Assembly (NCBI GenBank): GCA_023014335.1
Contig: JAECYW010000037.1
Coordinates: 124,001 to 188,000 of the forward strand
Length of the DNA stretch: 64,000 nt
From: Galerina marginata
Lineage: Eukaryota > Basidiomycota > Agaricomycetes > Agaricales > Galerinaceae
Direction: 5' to 3'
Shown here: positions 31,547 to 44,500 of the stretch, piece after piece
Layout: each line of letters starts with the position of its first letter
Position numbering within the stretch: the first letter of the stretch is position 1
The notes under the pieces: generated by a model
Databases searched by the model: none
Told to the model about the DNA's origin: nothing
Seen by the model: only the letters and a program-made list of their open reading frames with translations
Position numbers and translations under genes: made by a program

Positions 31547-32707
31547 TCAGGAAGATTGGACCAACTCTAAGCCAGACAACAAGACAAATTTCTTCCGACC
31601 GCTATCATCTACATTGCAGCTTCGATTTCCATCTATATCCTCCTTGTTTGCGACCTCTCTGTCATTTTCACTTTCGCTCTCATATTCACCTTCTGAGTCA
31701 CTGGCATTCTCCCATGCACTGTCGTATGGGTCAATATCTTCCATGGGCATGGAAGTAAAACCAGTAGGAGTCCCTCTCGTCAAGTATTGAATTCGTCCAA
31801 TTACAGTTGAGGTCCAAAGTTGACGACTTTGGTGCGCTCCTCTGTCGCCCAGCTGCTGGAACTGACCTGACACAGGTTGGAAGAGTGAACAACCTTCCCA
31901 AATCGTCCCGATGTTATGGAAAAGGTAAACCCTCTGAATCAAGGGCATGCTCTCTGTCCACCGGTTCAGGACAAAGTCAGCGTTGCGTTGGGGCAAATCA
32001 AAAACCCTAACATTTGTTTTCACGACGAAAACTTCGAGAGAGCTGCATAACTCAAGCATCGCTTCCCATAAGCCATCTTCCCAAGGGCCACAGTCATTAG
32101 TTGCCTGAAGGGAAGATTTAGTATAATTAAGAGAAAGACAACTTGAAAAAGTACGTACCTTGATGGGATTAGATAGGTATTTGATACGAAAAACCTTAAG
32201 TTTTGATAAGGCAGTATCCCAGCGTATTGTATCAACGCAGAAGTCAGGACGGTGGCCACAGTGAACATTCAGATGGGTGACGGCTGAGAAACCTAATGCT
32301 TGACCCAGTTGATAGGATAATGTTCTTGTTGAAGGCATCTTAATCTCTAGAAAGACTAGATTCCTGAGGGCAGGCCAACTGCTGTTCCGAAAGTAATGTT
32401 GAGAAACTAAACAGGAGTCCGTGTACTTCTGAATATCGATATCATTTGCTAAGACTGCGCTTGTTGGGTTCATGTCTAGGCCTTGAATATCCCTCAGGCA
32501 GGCAAGAGAACGTTGCTCAAACAAGTATTGAGCTTTGGTCTCTGACTGGAGTAACTTCATGTAAAACATGATTTCTTCTCGCATTTCCCGGGAAACTACA
32601 ATTATAGAGTCAAGTTAGCCACCAGAGGACAACAAAAGAAGACAGAAAAGTTGATGCTTACATTCAACTGGAAAGGTTTTGATTTCAGAGACTGGTGGTA
32701 TGTTCAT
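31547..32707 (-). CDS. Unrecognised basidiomycete protein with acidic tail (F-box/LRR-like character)
   Basis: Three exons (32707-32662, 32595-32159, 32104-31547) join in frame to 346 residues starting MNIPPVSEIKTFPVEFSREM. The middle has leucine-rich strands spaced like divergent leucine-rich repeats: WPALRNLVFLEIKMPSTR, FSAVTHLNVHCGH, LSKLKVFRIKYLSNPIK and LCSSLEVFVVKTNVRVFDL. The C-terminus is acidic (DPYDSAWENASDSEGEYESE). Many Agaricomycete F-box-like proteins look like this, but I see no clear F-box, so no function is given. It is divergent from the transposase gene with only 148 bp between the two start codons, so they probably share a promoter region. Confidence 0.6.
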
Positions 32708-32855
32708 TTTAGAAACTAGGCAGAAAATACGAAGAGAGAAGTTGAAAGCTATAAATAGTTAAAGTCGTCACTTTCTTTATTTGTGAGCAAACTAAGAGCG
32801 TCGATTTATCTTCTCACGTTGAAATTCTAAACTTAAACTTGAACTTAATCCTGCT

Positions 32856-35800
32856 ATGACGGTTTATTGCCCTCGCTGTGGCAAGAAGTTCAAGGATCTT
32901 GTTCGGGTACAAAATCACTTAAATCAGCCAATCTCTAGCTGTCTTATCCACTTTAATGAACTTCTGGAAATCAATACAGCTCTTCAGGAACAGCTTAGAC
33001 CTGGGGTGGAACCTCAACTTCCGACGACACTTAACTTAGACGCAGAGGATCCAGCTTCTAATAATGGGTGTCATGACGAGGCCATACTACCTGAATTTGA
33101 GCCTACAGACATGGATGTTGACTTGGACTTGGAACCTGTCGGCGTACCACCAATACGAACAGCATGCACGGCTTATCCTAACATTCCATCTACTCACTAT
33201 TTCGAAGATCGCTATCCAAATTCTTCTCAAACTTACGGTCCTGGCCCAACATTTATGGACCTTTTCCATCAAAACACATTCTTTGAAGAACGGAAGACTA
33301 ATGTATATTACCCATTTGCCTCAAAAGACGAATGGGAACTTGCTTCTTTTCTGCTACGGTCAAACTTAAGTGTGGCATCCATGGACATTTTCCTCAAGTT
33401 AGAGCTTGTAAGTCCATACATTTGTCTTCACAACTACTTCTACACAATTGATAGATACAGAACCTTGGCCTATCTTTCCGAAGCGCTAAAGACCTCAGAA
33501 ACCGAGCTGAAATGCTTCCCGCTGGCCCAGCCTGGATGTCAAGGCCATTGGCGACTGAAGTTCCTACCAAGAAGCAGCTCTATCTCTTCTATCGTGATCC
33601 TATTAAATGTCTCGAATCTCTCTTGCGCAATCCTCTTTTGCAAGGTTCCATAAAATTTGGCCCTTTTAGACTGTTTGAATCAGCAGCTAGGACTATGAGA
33701 GTCTATACAGAGTGGCTTTCAGGAGAAGCTGCTTGGTCTATGCAGGTACATTTACTATATCCTTCACGTGTATATTTTAAGTTGACGTGATTTCCAGGAG
33801 AAATTGCCAGAGGGTGCTACGCTGCTAGGCACAGTTTTGTCTTCAGACAAAACAAATATCTCAGCAAAAACAGGAAACCGAATGGCACATCCTCTTTTAA
33901 TCAGCCTTGCCAACATTGTTATGGATACTCGTAACAAATCATCCAACCATTTATTTTTGCTGTTGGCATTATTGCCTATCCCAACTTTTATCCACCACAA
34001 TAAGAAAGTACAGGGCGTTCTTGCTTCACGTCTTTTTCACGCTAGTCTGGATATTATCCTCAAGCCCCTCAAGACAGCGGCAGAGATTGGGGTCATGATG
34101 ACAGATCCTCTTGGCTGGCGTCGATTTTGTTTCCCACCATTAGCTGCCTATATTGTTGATACACCAGAATCTGCTCTGATAGCTGGTGTTGGATCAAAGA
34201 CTTCATCCGTTACAATGGCAAACTATAGACAACTGGGCGACAACTTTCGTCATGAACCCCGAACAGCGTCCACCACTATTGCGCAACTCCTAGTCCTAGA
34301 ATCAAAAATCAATCCATGGAGCCTGGAATCCTACATGATCAAATCTAAGGAGACATTTCATTTGAATGGTGTTCATCGTCCATTTTGGAGAGACTACCCT
34401 CTTTCCGATCCATCTGTATTTCTTACTCCTGAGCCTCTTCATCATTGGCACAGGCAATTTTGGGACCATGACATCAAATGGTGTATTCAAGCACTTGGTG
34501 GGCAAGGACAGGAAATTGATTTTCGATTTTCAGTTCTTCATCCACATACAGGCTTTCGACACTTCAGAGAAGGAATATCAAAATTGAAACAGGTTACTGG
34601 GCGAGAGCATCGTGATGTTCAGAGATACATTGTGTCTGTTTTGTCTCAAGGTGTTCCCTCTCTTTTTCTAGCGGCCATCCGTTCGCTCATCGATTTCCGC
34701 TACTTGGCTCAAGCAAAGGTCATCAACGAAGCTACTTGCAATCAAATCCAAAAAGCTCTTCAAGATTTCCACACATACAAACAAGCCATAATCGATGCTG
34801 GGGCACGTCGAGGAAAGAAAAATGCTATCGATACTTGGTATATACCCAAGCTGGAGTTCCTGCAAAGCGTTGTTCCCAATATTCGGTTAAATGGAGTTGC
34901 AATCCAATGGTCTGCCGATACCACTGAACATGCACACATTGAAGTCGTTAAAGACCCTGTCAAATCTGTCAACAACCAGAACTATGAACCCCAGATTTGT
35001 CGTTACCTTGACCGACTGGACAAGCTACGAGATTTTGATCTGGCTACAGCCATGCACAATTCCAAACTGGACTTTCGAGGTGACAGTGTTATTTCTGATC
35101 CAGATATCTTTCTTGATGAACTTGGAGAAGAAAGCTCTCTCCGCGTCTCCACCACTGTTGATCTTCTTTCCAATGTTGACTTTGTATCACCCCTCATTGG
35201 CACTACACATCGTCTAGTTGATTATTTCCAGATTGCCTCTCAACTCAAACTTGGCCGAATTTCAAATGCCCCGCAACCTTATAGGACAGTCCAGTCTTCA
35301 TTAAACTCGGCATTTCATTTGATTCGTGATCCTAGCTATAAGCGTATGCTTGTTGATGACGCAGCAACATTGTTTGACCTTCAAGATCTTCGCCCCGCCT
35401 TAGGAGACTACATCCGACAAACCCAGCAGCCTAAGACAGGCAACTCTTCTGTTATGGTCATTGGAGGCCGGCGGTTATCGGAAAACACATGTTCACTTCC
35501 TTTCCTCCACCTGGAAATTTGGAATCGCCTCAGAATTCAAACAAGAGCGTATCACACCCCTCATGATATTTTGGCTGCACACACCGTCAATGCCTACCCA
35601 CCATCTGCTGAGTGGCCGCTTGGCCACTATGACTCTGTTATCGTGAATGTTGATCCTACTGAAAATTGGCCAAGAAGTGGTCTTAAAGGTATTTACTGCT
35701 GCATACAGACATATGAAATATTGTACTAAGTGATAAACCATCTAGGCCATGTGGTTGTTAATGTCCGAATGGTGTTTCGCATTGTTCCAGGTCAAACTGC

Positions 35801-36137
35801 TGCAATGCCAGCTATCCAAGATCAGTTTTTGGCCTATGTTCAGCGTTTTGATATTGTTCCTCAGGTTAACCAAGCCATATCCGGTTCAAGGACTGCAAGA
35901 GGAGCATATCCAGAGCCATATTCCTCACTATATATTCTGAAGAAAGCGAAGAGGACAAATAAAAGTATTATTGGTGACATTATTCCTCTTCATCATATCC
36001 GGGCTTTGGTGGATGTTGCTCCTCGTCTTGGAGAGACTGCCAATAGAATGCTAACTCCTCAAAATAGCACAACATATAGTTCTGAGTATTCATTGAATAA
36101 GTACTTTGATAAGGAGTTGTTCTGGGCGTTAAGTTAA
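32856..36137 (+). CDS. Plavaka-type (CACTA superfamily) DNA transposase, apparently intact
   Basis: Four exons (32856-33407, 33455-33745, 33798-35688, 35746-36137) join in frame to 1,041 residues. The N-terminus is a zinc finger (YCPRCGKKFKDLVRVQNHL). Then come the family blocks: YYPFASKDEWELASFLLRSN, LSFRSAKDLRNRAEMLPAGP, GATLLGTVLSSDKTNIS (Asp of the likely catalytic core), the GGQGQEIDFRFS region, GVAIQWSADTTEHAHIEVVK and, near the end, HYDSVIVNVDPTENWPRSGL. This is the usual length and order for basidiomycete Plavaka transposases. No stops or frameshifts occur, so it may still be active. Repeats just downstream (36239-36424) are candidate transposase-binding subterminal motifs. I could not define the terminal inverted repeats. 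Confidence 0.85.
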
Positions 36138-36238
36138 ACAAGTGTAGTTCATTGTCAATATATTCATTATTCTCAGTTTTCAGCATGGAGACCTAAATAA
36201 TAGCTAACAAACCAAATTCCCAAGTGATGGTCAGTTGA

Positions 36239-36424
36239 TGCTACTAAACGCTACTGAAAAAATAACAACCTGTCAGCCCTTGGTAGGAAATAAAGCCTCC
36301 CCATAGGCTCTGGTAGTAACCGCTGTAAGCTACTAAACGCTATAGAAAAAATAGAATCCTGTTAGCTCTCTGTAGGAAATAGTCTTCCCCATAGGCCATT
36401 ATAGTAACCACTGTAGGCTCTGTA
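36239..36424. repeat. Two tandem copies of an 87-bp subterminal repeat
   Basis: Both copies start ctactaaacgctac/ata, pass through a gtaggaaata block and a tccccatagg block, and end near tagtaacc-ctgta. They lie directly downstream of the transposase stop codon, where CACTA-like elements carry clustered subterminal motifs. Further agctctgtag-type motifs continue to about 36500. Confidence 0.65.
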
Positions 36425-36499
36425 GTGCTGTTGGGCATGAACTCAGAGCTATGTAGCTCTGTGGAGGGCTAGGGGGGGCTTCGGTGGCTAGCTGAGTGA

Positions 36500-37190
36500 A
36501 GTGGGTCACTATAGCGATCTTTGACATCAAAGGGAAATGCTGTGCCTGTCTACGTGTGAAAATCTGGGTTTGCTGATGTCTGTATAATCAATTCCGTTGG
36601 TCGTCGTTTCTCCGCCGCCAACAACAGAGTGTCCTCTGTCTAATCAACACAGGGTCCAGTTCATAATAATTCCTTAGGATTTATGGTGAAATTAGTCGAG
36701 AAATATTCTTAAAAAAATCATCATTAAAAATTCGGATATATGAGAGACACAGTTTAATTAAGACAAAGATGACTCTCCAGGAATAAATTTAGAGATATAA
36801 CGGAGATATCGTGGAAGTAATAAAGGATGCCTTCTAGCTGAATTCACGTTCGGCATGTGGAAATGATCGGGGATAACATTCTTTGTGATGATTCAATAAA
36901 GGCCAAAAACTTAGTGTGGCATATCAGGGATTAAATTCCAAAGACATCCTTTGTATTGTCAGGTAAATTACCACCATAACTATCCATTGGCAACCAAGGA
37001 GATATCTGAAATGAATTTAAAATGACTGATCAAATTGTATCCAGTTTTTTATCCGAGTAGTTATTTGATTTCCATTCAAAATGAAGTCAAAATAACATAT
37101 GTTTAGTTATCTTGAATTTATTTTCAATAATTCTAATTACTCTAATTTAAATAAGTCCCCTGGTACGTGAGATACCAGCGTCGGGCACAG
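36500..37190. other. AT-rich spacer
   Basis: No open frames of note and no conserved motif. The right end of the Plavaka element may lie in its first part, but I could not locate it. Confidence 0.4.
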
Positions 37191-37199
37191 GTACCTACC

Positions 37200-39895
37200 A
37201 TTTGCGGCAGTACAGGTGGCATCTCTGACGATCTGCGCATGCGGGACAAAGCCTTGCACGTTCTGTAATGAACGCATATAAAAAAGCTCCACTCAGAGAC
37301 ACTGACGGTACGAATGTCCTTGTCATTGTTCTCGATGAGGCGGATAATTTGAGGAATGGCGTTTTGAATGGGTACTCGAAATTCAGCTAAAGCAACAATC
37401 AGCTACGGATCCCAATACCAGGTACTTAAATATCTTACCATGCTCCGACAATTTTCCCAATGGATCTGCACCTGCTTGATGAACATCCTTGACACTGTCG
37501 TTGAGAAGTGCGATGACACTAGGGACGGAGAGCGCAATAGATTTTCGGAACTTAGCTACAACACATGCACATCAGCGAAATCTAAACCCGAAAACTATGT
37601 GACTTACCATGCTCCGATAGCTTTGTGACCCAATCTGCCCCGGCCTTACGAGAATGCTGGTGTTACTGGAGAGTAGGTCCACGATTTGAGGAACCGCTTG
37701 GCCAATGGGTCAACGAAATTCGGCTGCAAATTGTAATCCACATCAGTGATGTTTAGATAACAGAAAGTAATAATTATAAGTCATACCTTGTTCAGCCAGT
37801 TTTGCCAATGAAGATGCGCCTGCCTTACAAACAAACCAATCACTGTTGCTCAGGAGAAGAGCGATCTCGGAGACAAAAAGCCTGATTGATTGTCGGAAGT
37901 CCGCTATAGTACTTATTAGCGACGCTCGCACCAGAAAACGACTGGCTTACCATGCTCCGACAGCATTGCTAAAGGGTTCGCACCAGCTTGGCGAACGTCG
38001 TCAACAGCATTGCTGAGGAAAGCGACAATCTGGGGAATGGCGCTCCGAATAGGCTCTTGAAATTCGGCTAAGCAACGACTTGAGGAATACCAGGTCTAAT
38101 GGAGGCTCGGAACACGACTACGATAGAACGCTGATCAGCAAGGTCGAGATACGAAGGTCAGACAGCCTACCGTGGTCTGAAAGCTTCGTCAACGCCTCTA
38201 CACCTCCCTGACGAGCGTCCTTGTCATTATCGCCAAGGAGGGTGATAATATCAGGAATGACACTCTGAATGGCCGCTTGAAATTGTGCTAGAGGGAGGAA
38301 AGGGTATTAGCGAAGTCCATAGCAAAAGCCTCGATATTTTACCTTCATGTAGCGGCTTTGATATCGAGCTTTCGTTCCCCTGACGGACAAACCAAGAGCT
38401 GCTGCTGAGCAGGACGACGATCTGGGGCATGGCGGGTTTCACGGACAGTCGGAACTCAGCTAAAGTGCGGATTCGTGATCAAGGTCCATACCTGAAAGTG
38501 GGTGAATATCTTACCAAGTTCTGACAGTTGCACCAATGATTCCGCAGCCGCTAAACGAACACCGTTCTCCGAGTTGTCGATGAGGTTGATGATTTGAGGA
38601 ATGGTAGTTCGAATAGGCTCTTGAAATTCGGCTAGAGAACATTCTTAGTAATGTTAACAGGAGAAAGGAATTAAATTGATTTACGTTTCTTCGACGACTT
38701 CATCAACGCAAGGGCTCCGACCTGACGAACGGACCAGGAATGTCGCCGATTAAAGCGGTGATTTGAGGAATGGTGGACCCAATGGACTCTTGGAATTTGG
38801 CTACAAACCGGCAAATGATGATTAGCGAGATTCGACCAAGAATCATTTATAATTACCGCATTCCGACAGCTTCATTAACAACTGTGCACTAATCTGACGA
38901 AATTCCTTGTCCTTGTCACTGAGGAACGCAACGCACTTGAACATAGCGGGGTCCATTGATTCCTGCAATTTGACTGCAAAGCATGTTAGCCGTGTTACGG
39001 ACACAAATGTTGAGTATTTTACCTTCTTCTGCCAGTTTTACTAACAACTTGGCCACTGTCTTGCGAACGTCAATGTCGTCGACCAGGGCGACGATCTGCA
39101 GCATGGAGGCTTGAACGGAGGCTTGAATCGCGACTTCAACTTCCTGATCAACCACTCGACTTCCAAGCCAAAAAAAAAACCGGATTTCATACCTGGCTCG
39201 GATAGTATTGCCAATAAATCAGCAGCCGTAAGAGAAACACCATTTTTCCTGGAGTGGAGGAGGTCAACGATCTGGGGAACAGCATTCCCAACAGCCTCTT
39301 CGAAGTTGGCTACAATGCTCATCGTCAGCAATGATACCCAGACCCAGATAACTAAATGAAAATCTTACCTTGCTTCGACAGATTGGTCAATGAATGTACA
39401 CCCGCGATACAAATATCCTTGTTAGTATGGCTGAGGAGTTCGACAATTTGAGGAATAGCATTCTGAATGGGACCTCGAAGCTCGGCTAGAATATTAACAA
39501 TAGTCAGACAGGAAGTGCGGACGAAAGTTAAGACCTACGTTGGCCGGACAATTTCGGTACCTGCTTGACGGAGGCTCTTGTTACTGTCGCTGAGGAGGGC
39601 GACAATCTTAGAAATGGCATTGGCGCTTCCAATCGAGCTTCCGAGGTCGGCTGAGATTCTCATCAGTGGAGCTCGCATAGAACCAGAAAACCAACTACGT
39701 TTACCTTGCTTCGACAGATTCACCACTAAACTTGCACCCGCCGTACGAGTGCTTTTATCAGTATTGCTGAGGAGCTCAACAATCTGAGGCATGGCACCTT
39801 GGGTTCGAAAAATTCGGCTAGCGCGAAACTCTTAAGATAATGTTGAGATGAGAAAACTAAGCGCCTTACCATGTTTCAACAGCTGTACCAACAAT
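37200..39895 (-). pseudogene. ARM/HEAT-repeat gene, one exon per repeat, decaying
   Basis: About fifteen exons of 110-125 bp alternate with introns of 45-60 bp. Each encodes one roughly 40-residue repeat of the form AEFQEPIRSAIPQIVAFLSN, then VRQAGANPLAMLSEHG; clear members are at 37783-37902, 37950-38068, 38512-38632, 38858-38972, 39190-39310 and 39368-39488. The motif (IPQIV-LL, then R-AGA--L-KLSE-G) is an armadillo/HEAT-like helical repeat for protein-protein contact, common in basidiomycetes. Damage is visible: an in-frame TGA plus frameshift in the exon at 37609-37725, a frameshift in 38684-38801, and frame slips in the exons at 39536-39650 and 39705-39812. The start and end exons are unclear. 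Such exon arrays can also change number by recombination. Confidence 0.65.
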
Positions 39896-40855
39896 CGGAA
39901 GCGGAAGACGATCGTGGTGATTCAAGAGGAAGGTCGCAGTCGCTGATGATGGGTGAAAGAACCTGCAATAGTGGTGTGGTGGTGGTGATGGGGCCGCGTT
40001 GAGAAGCATCGAGGTGGCGGAAGAAGAATGATCACGGCGGCTACGTATACGTCGACGAGGTAGATGAGCAAAGGTATCATTTGTTTTATCAGGAGGAACT
40101 CACACAAAAGGCGGCGGTGCCACTCAACGAAGACAGTTGGCCAGTCGAGGCGCGATGGCGAAGGGGGAATGGTGGTGGATGTTGAAAGTCGAACACCGAC
40201 AACGACGGAAATGGCAGCAGACCAAAAATAGACTCCGGCTAGCCGGCTAAATGAGAGTAACAAACTGACATTTTAAACTTCACCTTCAAACCAACGGTCC
40301 ATTGAAGATAATTTCTTTAATTGGCCTTAATCTCTCGTAGATGTAGATGGATGACCAATTGTAACAATTGTAACAAGCTTAAGGCCAAAAATTGGCTAGG
40401 TCAAGAGGATAAAAGAACGAGCCCTCTAAATAGGATCCGGACTTGTAACTGGGCGAAGTGATCTGCCCAGGCCTCGTTTTCTAGCTCGAACAACAGCTTC
40501 CCAGAAACCCATTCGGTCTGGCCATAACCAGTTTTGACAAAAGATTTAACGCCTCCAAGGTCATCGGTCTCGGGAACGCCCTTCAATTTGAATTGCCACG
40601 GAAGTAAAGCCATTCACAGCCTGCGCAGTTTTCAAGATAGACAAGTAAATTGCCAAAAGCAAACAGCTCCGGGGTGTGACAGTATTCAAGTTGGGCGTAA
40701 AAATGTGCCTCGTGCTGTCAATTACGAAAGTAGGTAGTATATTACAGGAGTAGATGTTACTGGTGTGAAGAATGGTCGGTGTCTTTATGTCTTTCGCTCT
40801 TTTCTAGTGTTTTTGAAGTTGCTAGGCGTTACCCAGTAAATTTTCTTAATTTTCC

Positions 40856-41566
40856 TCAGAAAAGATGAATACTTACCAAACAGATTTTGTGGATTTGCTC
40901 ATCGGTGGGTTCGTCATATTCGACGCAGATCATTTGCTTTGTTTGAAAGTTCATGGATACAAACGGGCTTTCAGATCCGGCGGTGTCTAGAAAAATAGAA
41001 GAATTATAGAGCTGGTAAGAATTTGTAAGCGGAGCAACGTACGTGCAGAGTCGAGCTGTGGTAGATGAACGGAGGTAAGTGTATGATTTTAACATAATCC
41101 CGTTTAACTAACCGAGCCGTTAAACAGCCTAAATTCGAAGGTTGTAGACAGGCAGATAATATGTGACAAAGATGCGGCTAACCTGTGGATTGCGAGAAGG
41201 CGTTGGCTCCCGTCTAAGCAGAACCTCATATCTGTGCCATCTTCCAATCGTTTAAACCCTTTTATCGATCTACAAGGTGAAAAGGGTGTTTAACTTCGAG
41301 AAAAGGACTAATAGACTGACCAAGAACAATCGGTGGAATGTAGAAATTGTTGTGTAGATCGTCCACGAAGTCTAGTTGGTGTCGAGTGGTCCATTTTGCT
41401 TGTTGACAAAAGTCAAGGTGGCCAGCTTCGATCAGATCTACCTGAAATTGAGTGAGCGCCTAGGAAAATCGTAAAGTAATGCCTCACCGAACACCAATCT
41501 TAAAGAATAAACCACCACACGAGGAGGCCGTTTGATTAAAGATGGGGAAGGCGTTTCCGTTGGCAT
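40856..41566 (-). CDS. DUF262-like (ParB/GmrSD N-terminal-like) protein, possibly partial
   Basis: Exons 41566-41495 and 41441-41321 join in phase from MPTETPSPSLIKRPPRVVVY to VDLIEAGHLDFCQQAKWTTR and LDFVDDLHNNFYIPPIVL. The next exons give FKRLEDGTDMRFCLDGSQRL and, at about 40990-40870, SMNFQTKQMICVEYDEPTDE. The order follows DUF262 proteins: a variant of the Pro-x-YQRD-x-VW stretch, FYIPPI, DG-x-QRL and a later I-x-V/C-x-EY strand. In bacteria this fold occurs in GmrSD restriction enzymes; the fungal members have no assigned role. The canonical YQRD motif is degenerate here (FCQQAKW), and the usual C-terminal part is not recognisable, though an open frame (40613-40401) follows. It may be a relic. 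Confidence 0.45.
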
Positions 41567-44500
41567 GTTTCCTAGTTCCTAGACAGAAAGTGGGTCAAGT
41601 GTTGTGCTCGATGCTCACCCACAACCATTGCTTTTATAGGCTTTCCGCTAAGTCAGCGATATGCGTAATAACGGTGGGTCCGAGTCTGAACGACAAAGAG
41701 CGGACTTCGCATTACATCGGATAAAGATAAGAGAAAGACCCTGGCCTAGTCGGAGATCCAAGTCTAAACAAACATGGAGTGGATTCGAATTCAAGGAAGG
41801 AAATCCAAGGAATGTCCCTTTATTAGGACTCTTTAGCTGCCAAGAAAACGCGGCACAAGTTCTCGAATTTCGCGATCTTGTTCGAACTCCGCGTTAGTTA
41901 CATAAACACGTGATGTTACATGTTTGTGGCTGAAGAACGTGCACTGTGCAGATCTTAACTAAAACCAAATCCACCACCTCCTCGTCCTTCGCTTTCGACT
42001 ATGCACTAGACTATGCACTAATAAACCATATCTGATGGAGTTTAAATCATACAATCATTATGACCTGCGCGTTCACTCTTCCCCACTTCCGCCTTCTACA
42101 ATGTTCGTTCCCTACGCAGCTCCCGACCTCAAAGTCGACTTGGCTAAGTGCTAGCGCAGATCCTCGCACCTCCCATTTTTTATGGTTAACGCCTCTAGGT
42201 GTGGTGGGTCTAATGCCGTTTACCCCTTGAGACGCTAGTGACCATTGCGCTTCACCCCGATTCCAACCTGGGGTGTTAAACGCGACCCGTGATACAACTT
42301 GCGTCTAACCATGTAAGCTTGAGTCAATCCGTCGTGATGGGTAAGTCTCAAACTGGTGGACTTCGAATTAAGTTCTCTACTGATCAGTTAACAGTTATAT
42401 TCTGCGGTCACGGCGTCACCCTCTATCTTTTTCACTACAGTTTACGGGAACGGATGCTCCGCTGCCTTCCGATGTTGGCGTATTTCTCTACTGCTGGACG
42501 CCGACGCTCGGTTGATATAGTGCGTCTTTCGTGTCGCAGCCCATTGCCGCTAACATTCTCTCTACAGTCTAGATATGTCAATCACTATGGTGCGCTATTT
42601 TACACCCCGGATGCAACCTCAAGTTCAACGTTAACCGACGTGACGCTCCGCTGCTTTCCGCCGTCAACACGCCTCCTCATTGCTGTGCACCACTCCGCCT
42701 TAAGCATCGTAAACATTGGCGGACTTTTGTTGGAAGGAGGTCGGGGAGGTCGGTGGTTTAGTTGATATGAATGTTTAGGTGCAACATGAGCATTGCTGAC
42801 GAGCAGGCTCCAGTCGCACGACTGACCGATCAAGCAAGGGATGAGCTTCCTGTGAATTGGCCGGGAAACCAGGGAGATGGACTGGACAGTAGTCACTTTT
42901 CTTATCAAAGCCGAATGATGTTTTTACGCCCTCGTCCATGATTTTGCGTGAGATCTATAGTGTACATCTGTAGCACTGGTAGACACAGTCCTCTCCGTAA
43001 CACAGGTGACATGTCTACCTGGCTACAGAAGTTTTCGGGCGAAGCGCACTCTATCAAGGATTAAATTTTCGAACAATCTTCCCATGGCCAGCCCATTTAA
43101 CAGGATTAGGCAGACGCGAGCATCAGATAGGAGACACATTTGCTATAGGTACTTCAAAAGCAGTGTAGATGATTGTATCACTGATAATCAACTCCAACTT
43201 CCTCCAATATGTCTCCCATCTTACAGATCAGCCTGCCAATTTTATGGTGGGCTCGCCTACTCTCTCGCTCCAATTCATTCAGACGGCGCACACTCCCTTC
43301 CAGCTCACGAGAATAGCGAGAAAGCCGCTCGAACACAGACTCCTGAGTAATCTTGCCTTCCTGAAATGTCTCTTGTCCGATGCCTCCGCGGCCGGTCTAA
43401 TTAGAACAAGAAAACGTTTATTTTCAGGAGGTACCCTAACGGCAGCCAGCCACTCACTGGAGTTGAAAGGCCATCACACAAGCTGGTGGCGGCCTCCGTC
43501 AGGTTATCACGAGTCACAGGAAGCTGACCACCATCGTTTGCCTTTGGAAAGTTCGGAACCGTCGTGGTCCTGGATTCGGAGGTGTCGAGGAGGGGTGCTA
43601 CAGTCAATGTATCGACCTAAAAAATATTGAACGTCAAAGTAAACACGAGAAACGGTAATACAGCACCTCTGGAATAGAGTCCTCCACCGATGGCAAGGGA
43701 GACACAGCGCGTTGAACGTTGGGAGCCGAGTGATTGGGAGAACCTGTGTAACTTGTCTGAAAAAGGCTGATGTGAGACATAGATACCAGTAGCATAAATC
43801 TTCCGTGGACGCACCATCGTAATTATAAGCTATTGGGATATTGCGATGAACGAGGGTAAAAGTGCTCTATATAGCGGGAACACTCACCAGAGCACTTGTC
43901 AAAGGCCAAGGAGTCATAAAGGCCAACGGATGGCAAAGATGAACCTTAATTGGGTACCAACGCCGTTGTGGGACAACATAGGACCATCGCAGCAAGAATA
44001 AATTCTGGAAAAAGGCTGCTGAAAAGGGTCATTGCGGTACGTGCAGTGGATCAAGAACCGTGCCTACATGGCCATCGGGACCAAGTGTCGGATCTGGTTG
44101 GCTAGTATGGGCCTGTTCACCCTTCTTGCAATTGATTGTCTTCATTGGGTCAGTATTTTTTTGTTACACAACCCACTGGATACGCACGTTGACCAAGAGA
44201 TGAGCATGAGTGCCCTCCAATGTCCTAAGTTCAATACATGACAATAGGATAAGCGGCGCTAGTAGCCAATAGCTCGAAATCCGTTCGAATTCTAAACTTC
44301 TAAGCCGCGATCAAGGCAATGTCTGCCACTGTCACCCTCGTGACTTCCTGTCGCGTCAACGCGTCACCGCGTCACCGCTTATTAAATATTACCTCCTGAA
44401 CCTAACAAGCCACTGTCAATGTTGCCCTAATCAGAATCAAATCCTTAGGACTGGACGATCTACCTCAATCTTGTCTCGCTAAAAAGCTAATCCAACCTGT

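Noticed and set aside
31536..31790. Ser-rich plus-strand ORF near the unrecognised minus-strand gene
   Set aside because: Antisense of the acidic C-terminal exon of that gene.
42289..42765. A 158-codon plus-strand ORF as a gene
   Set aside because: No conserved motif, no splice signals of note and no supporting neighbour; length alone is weak evidence.
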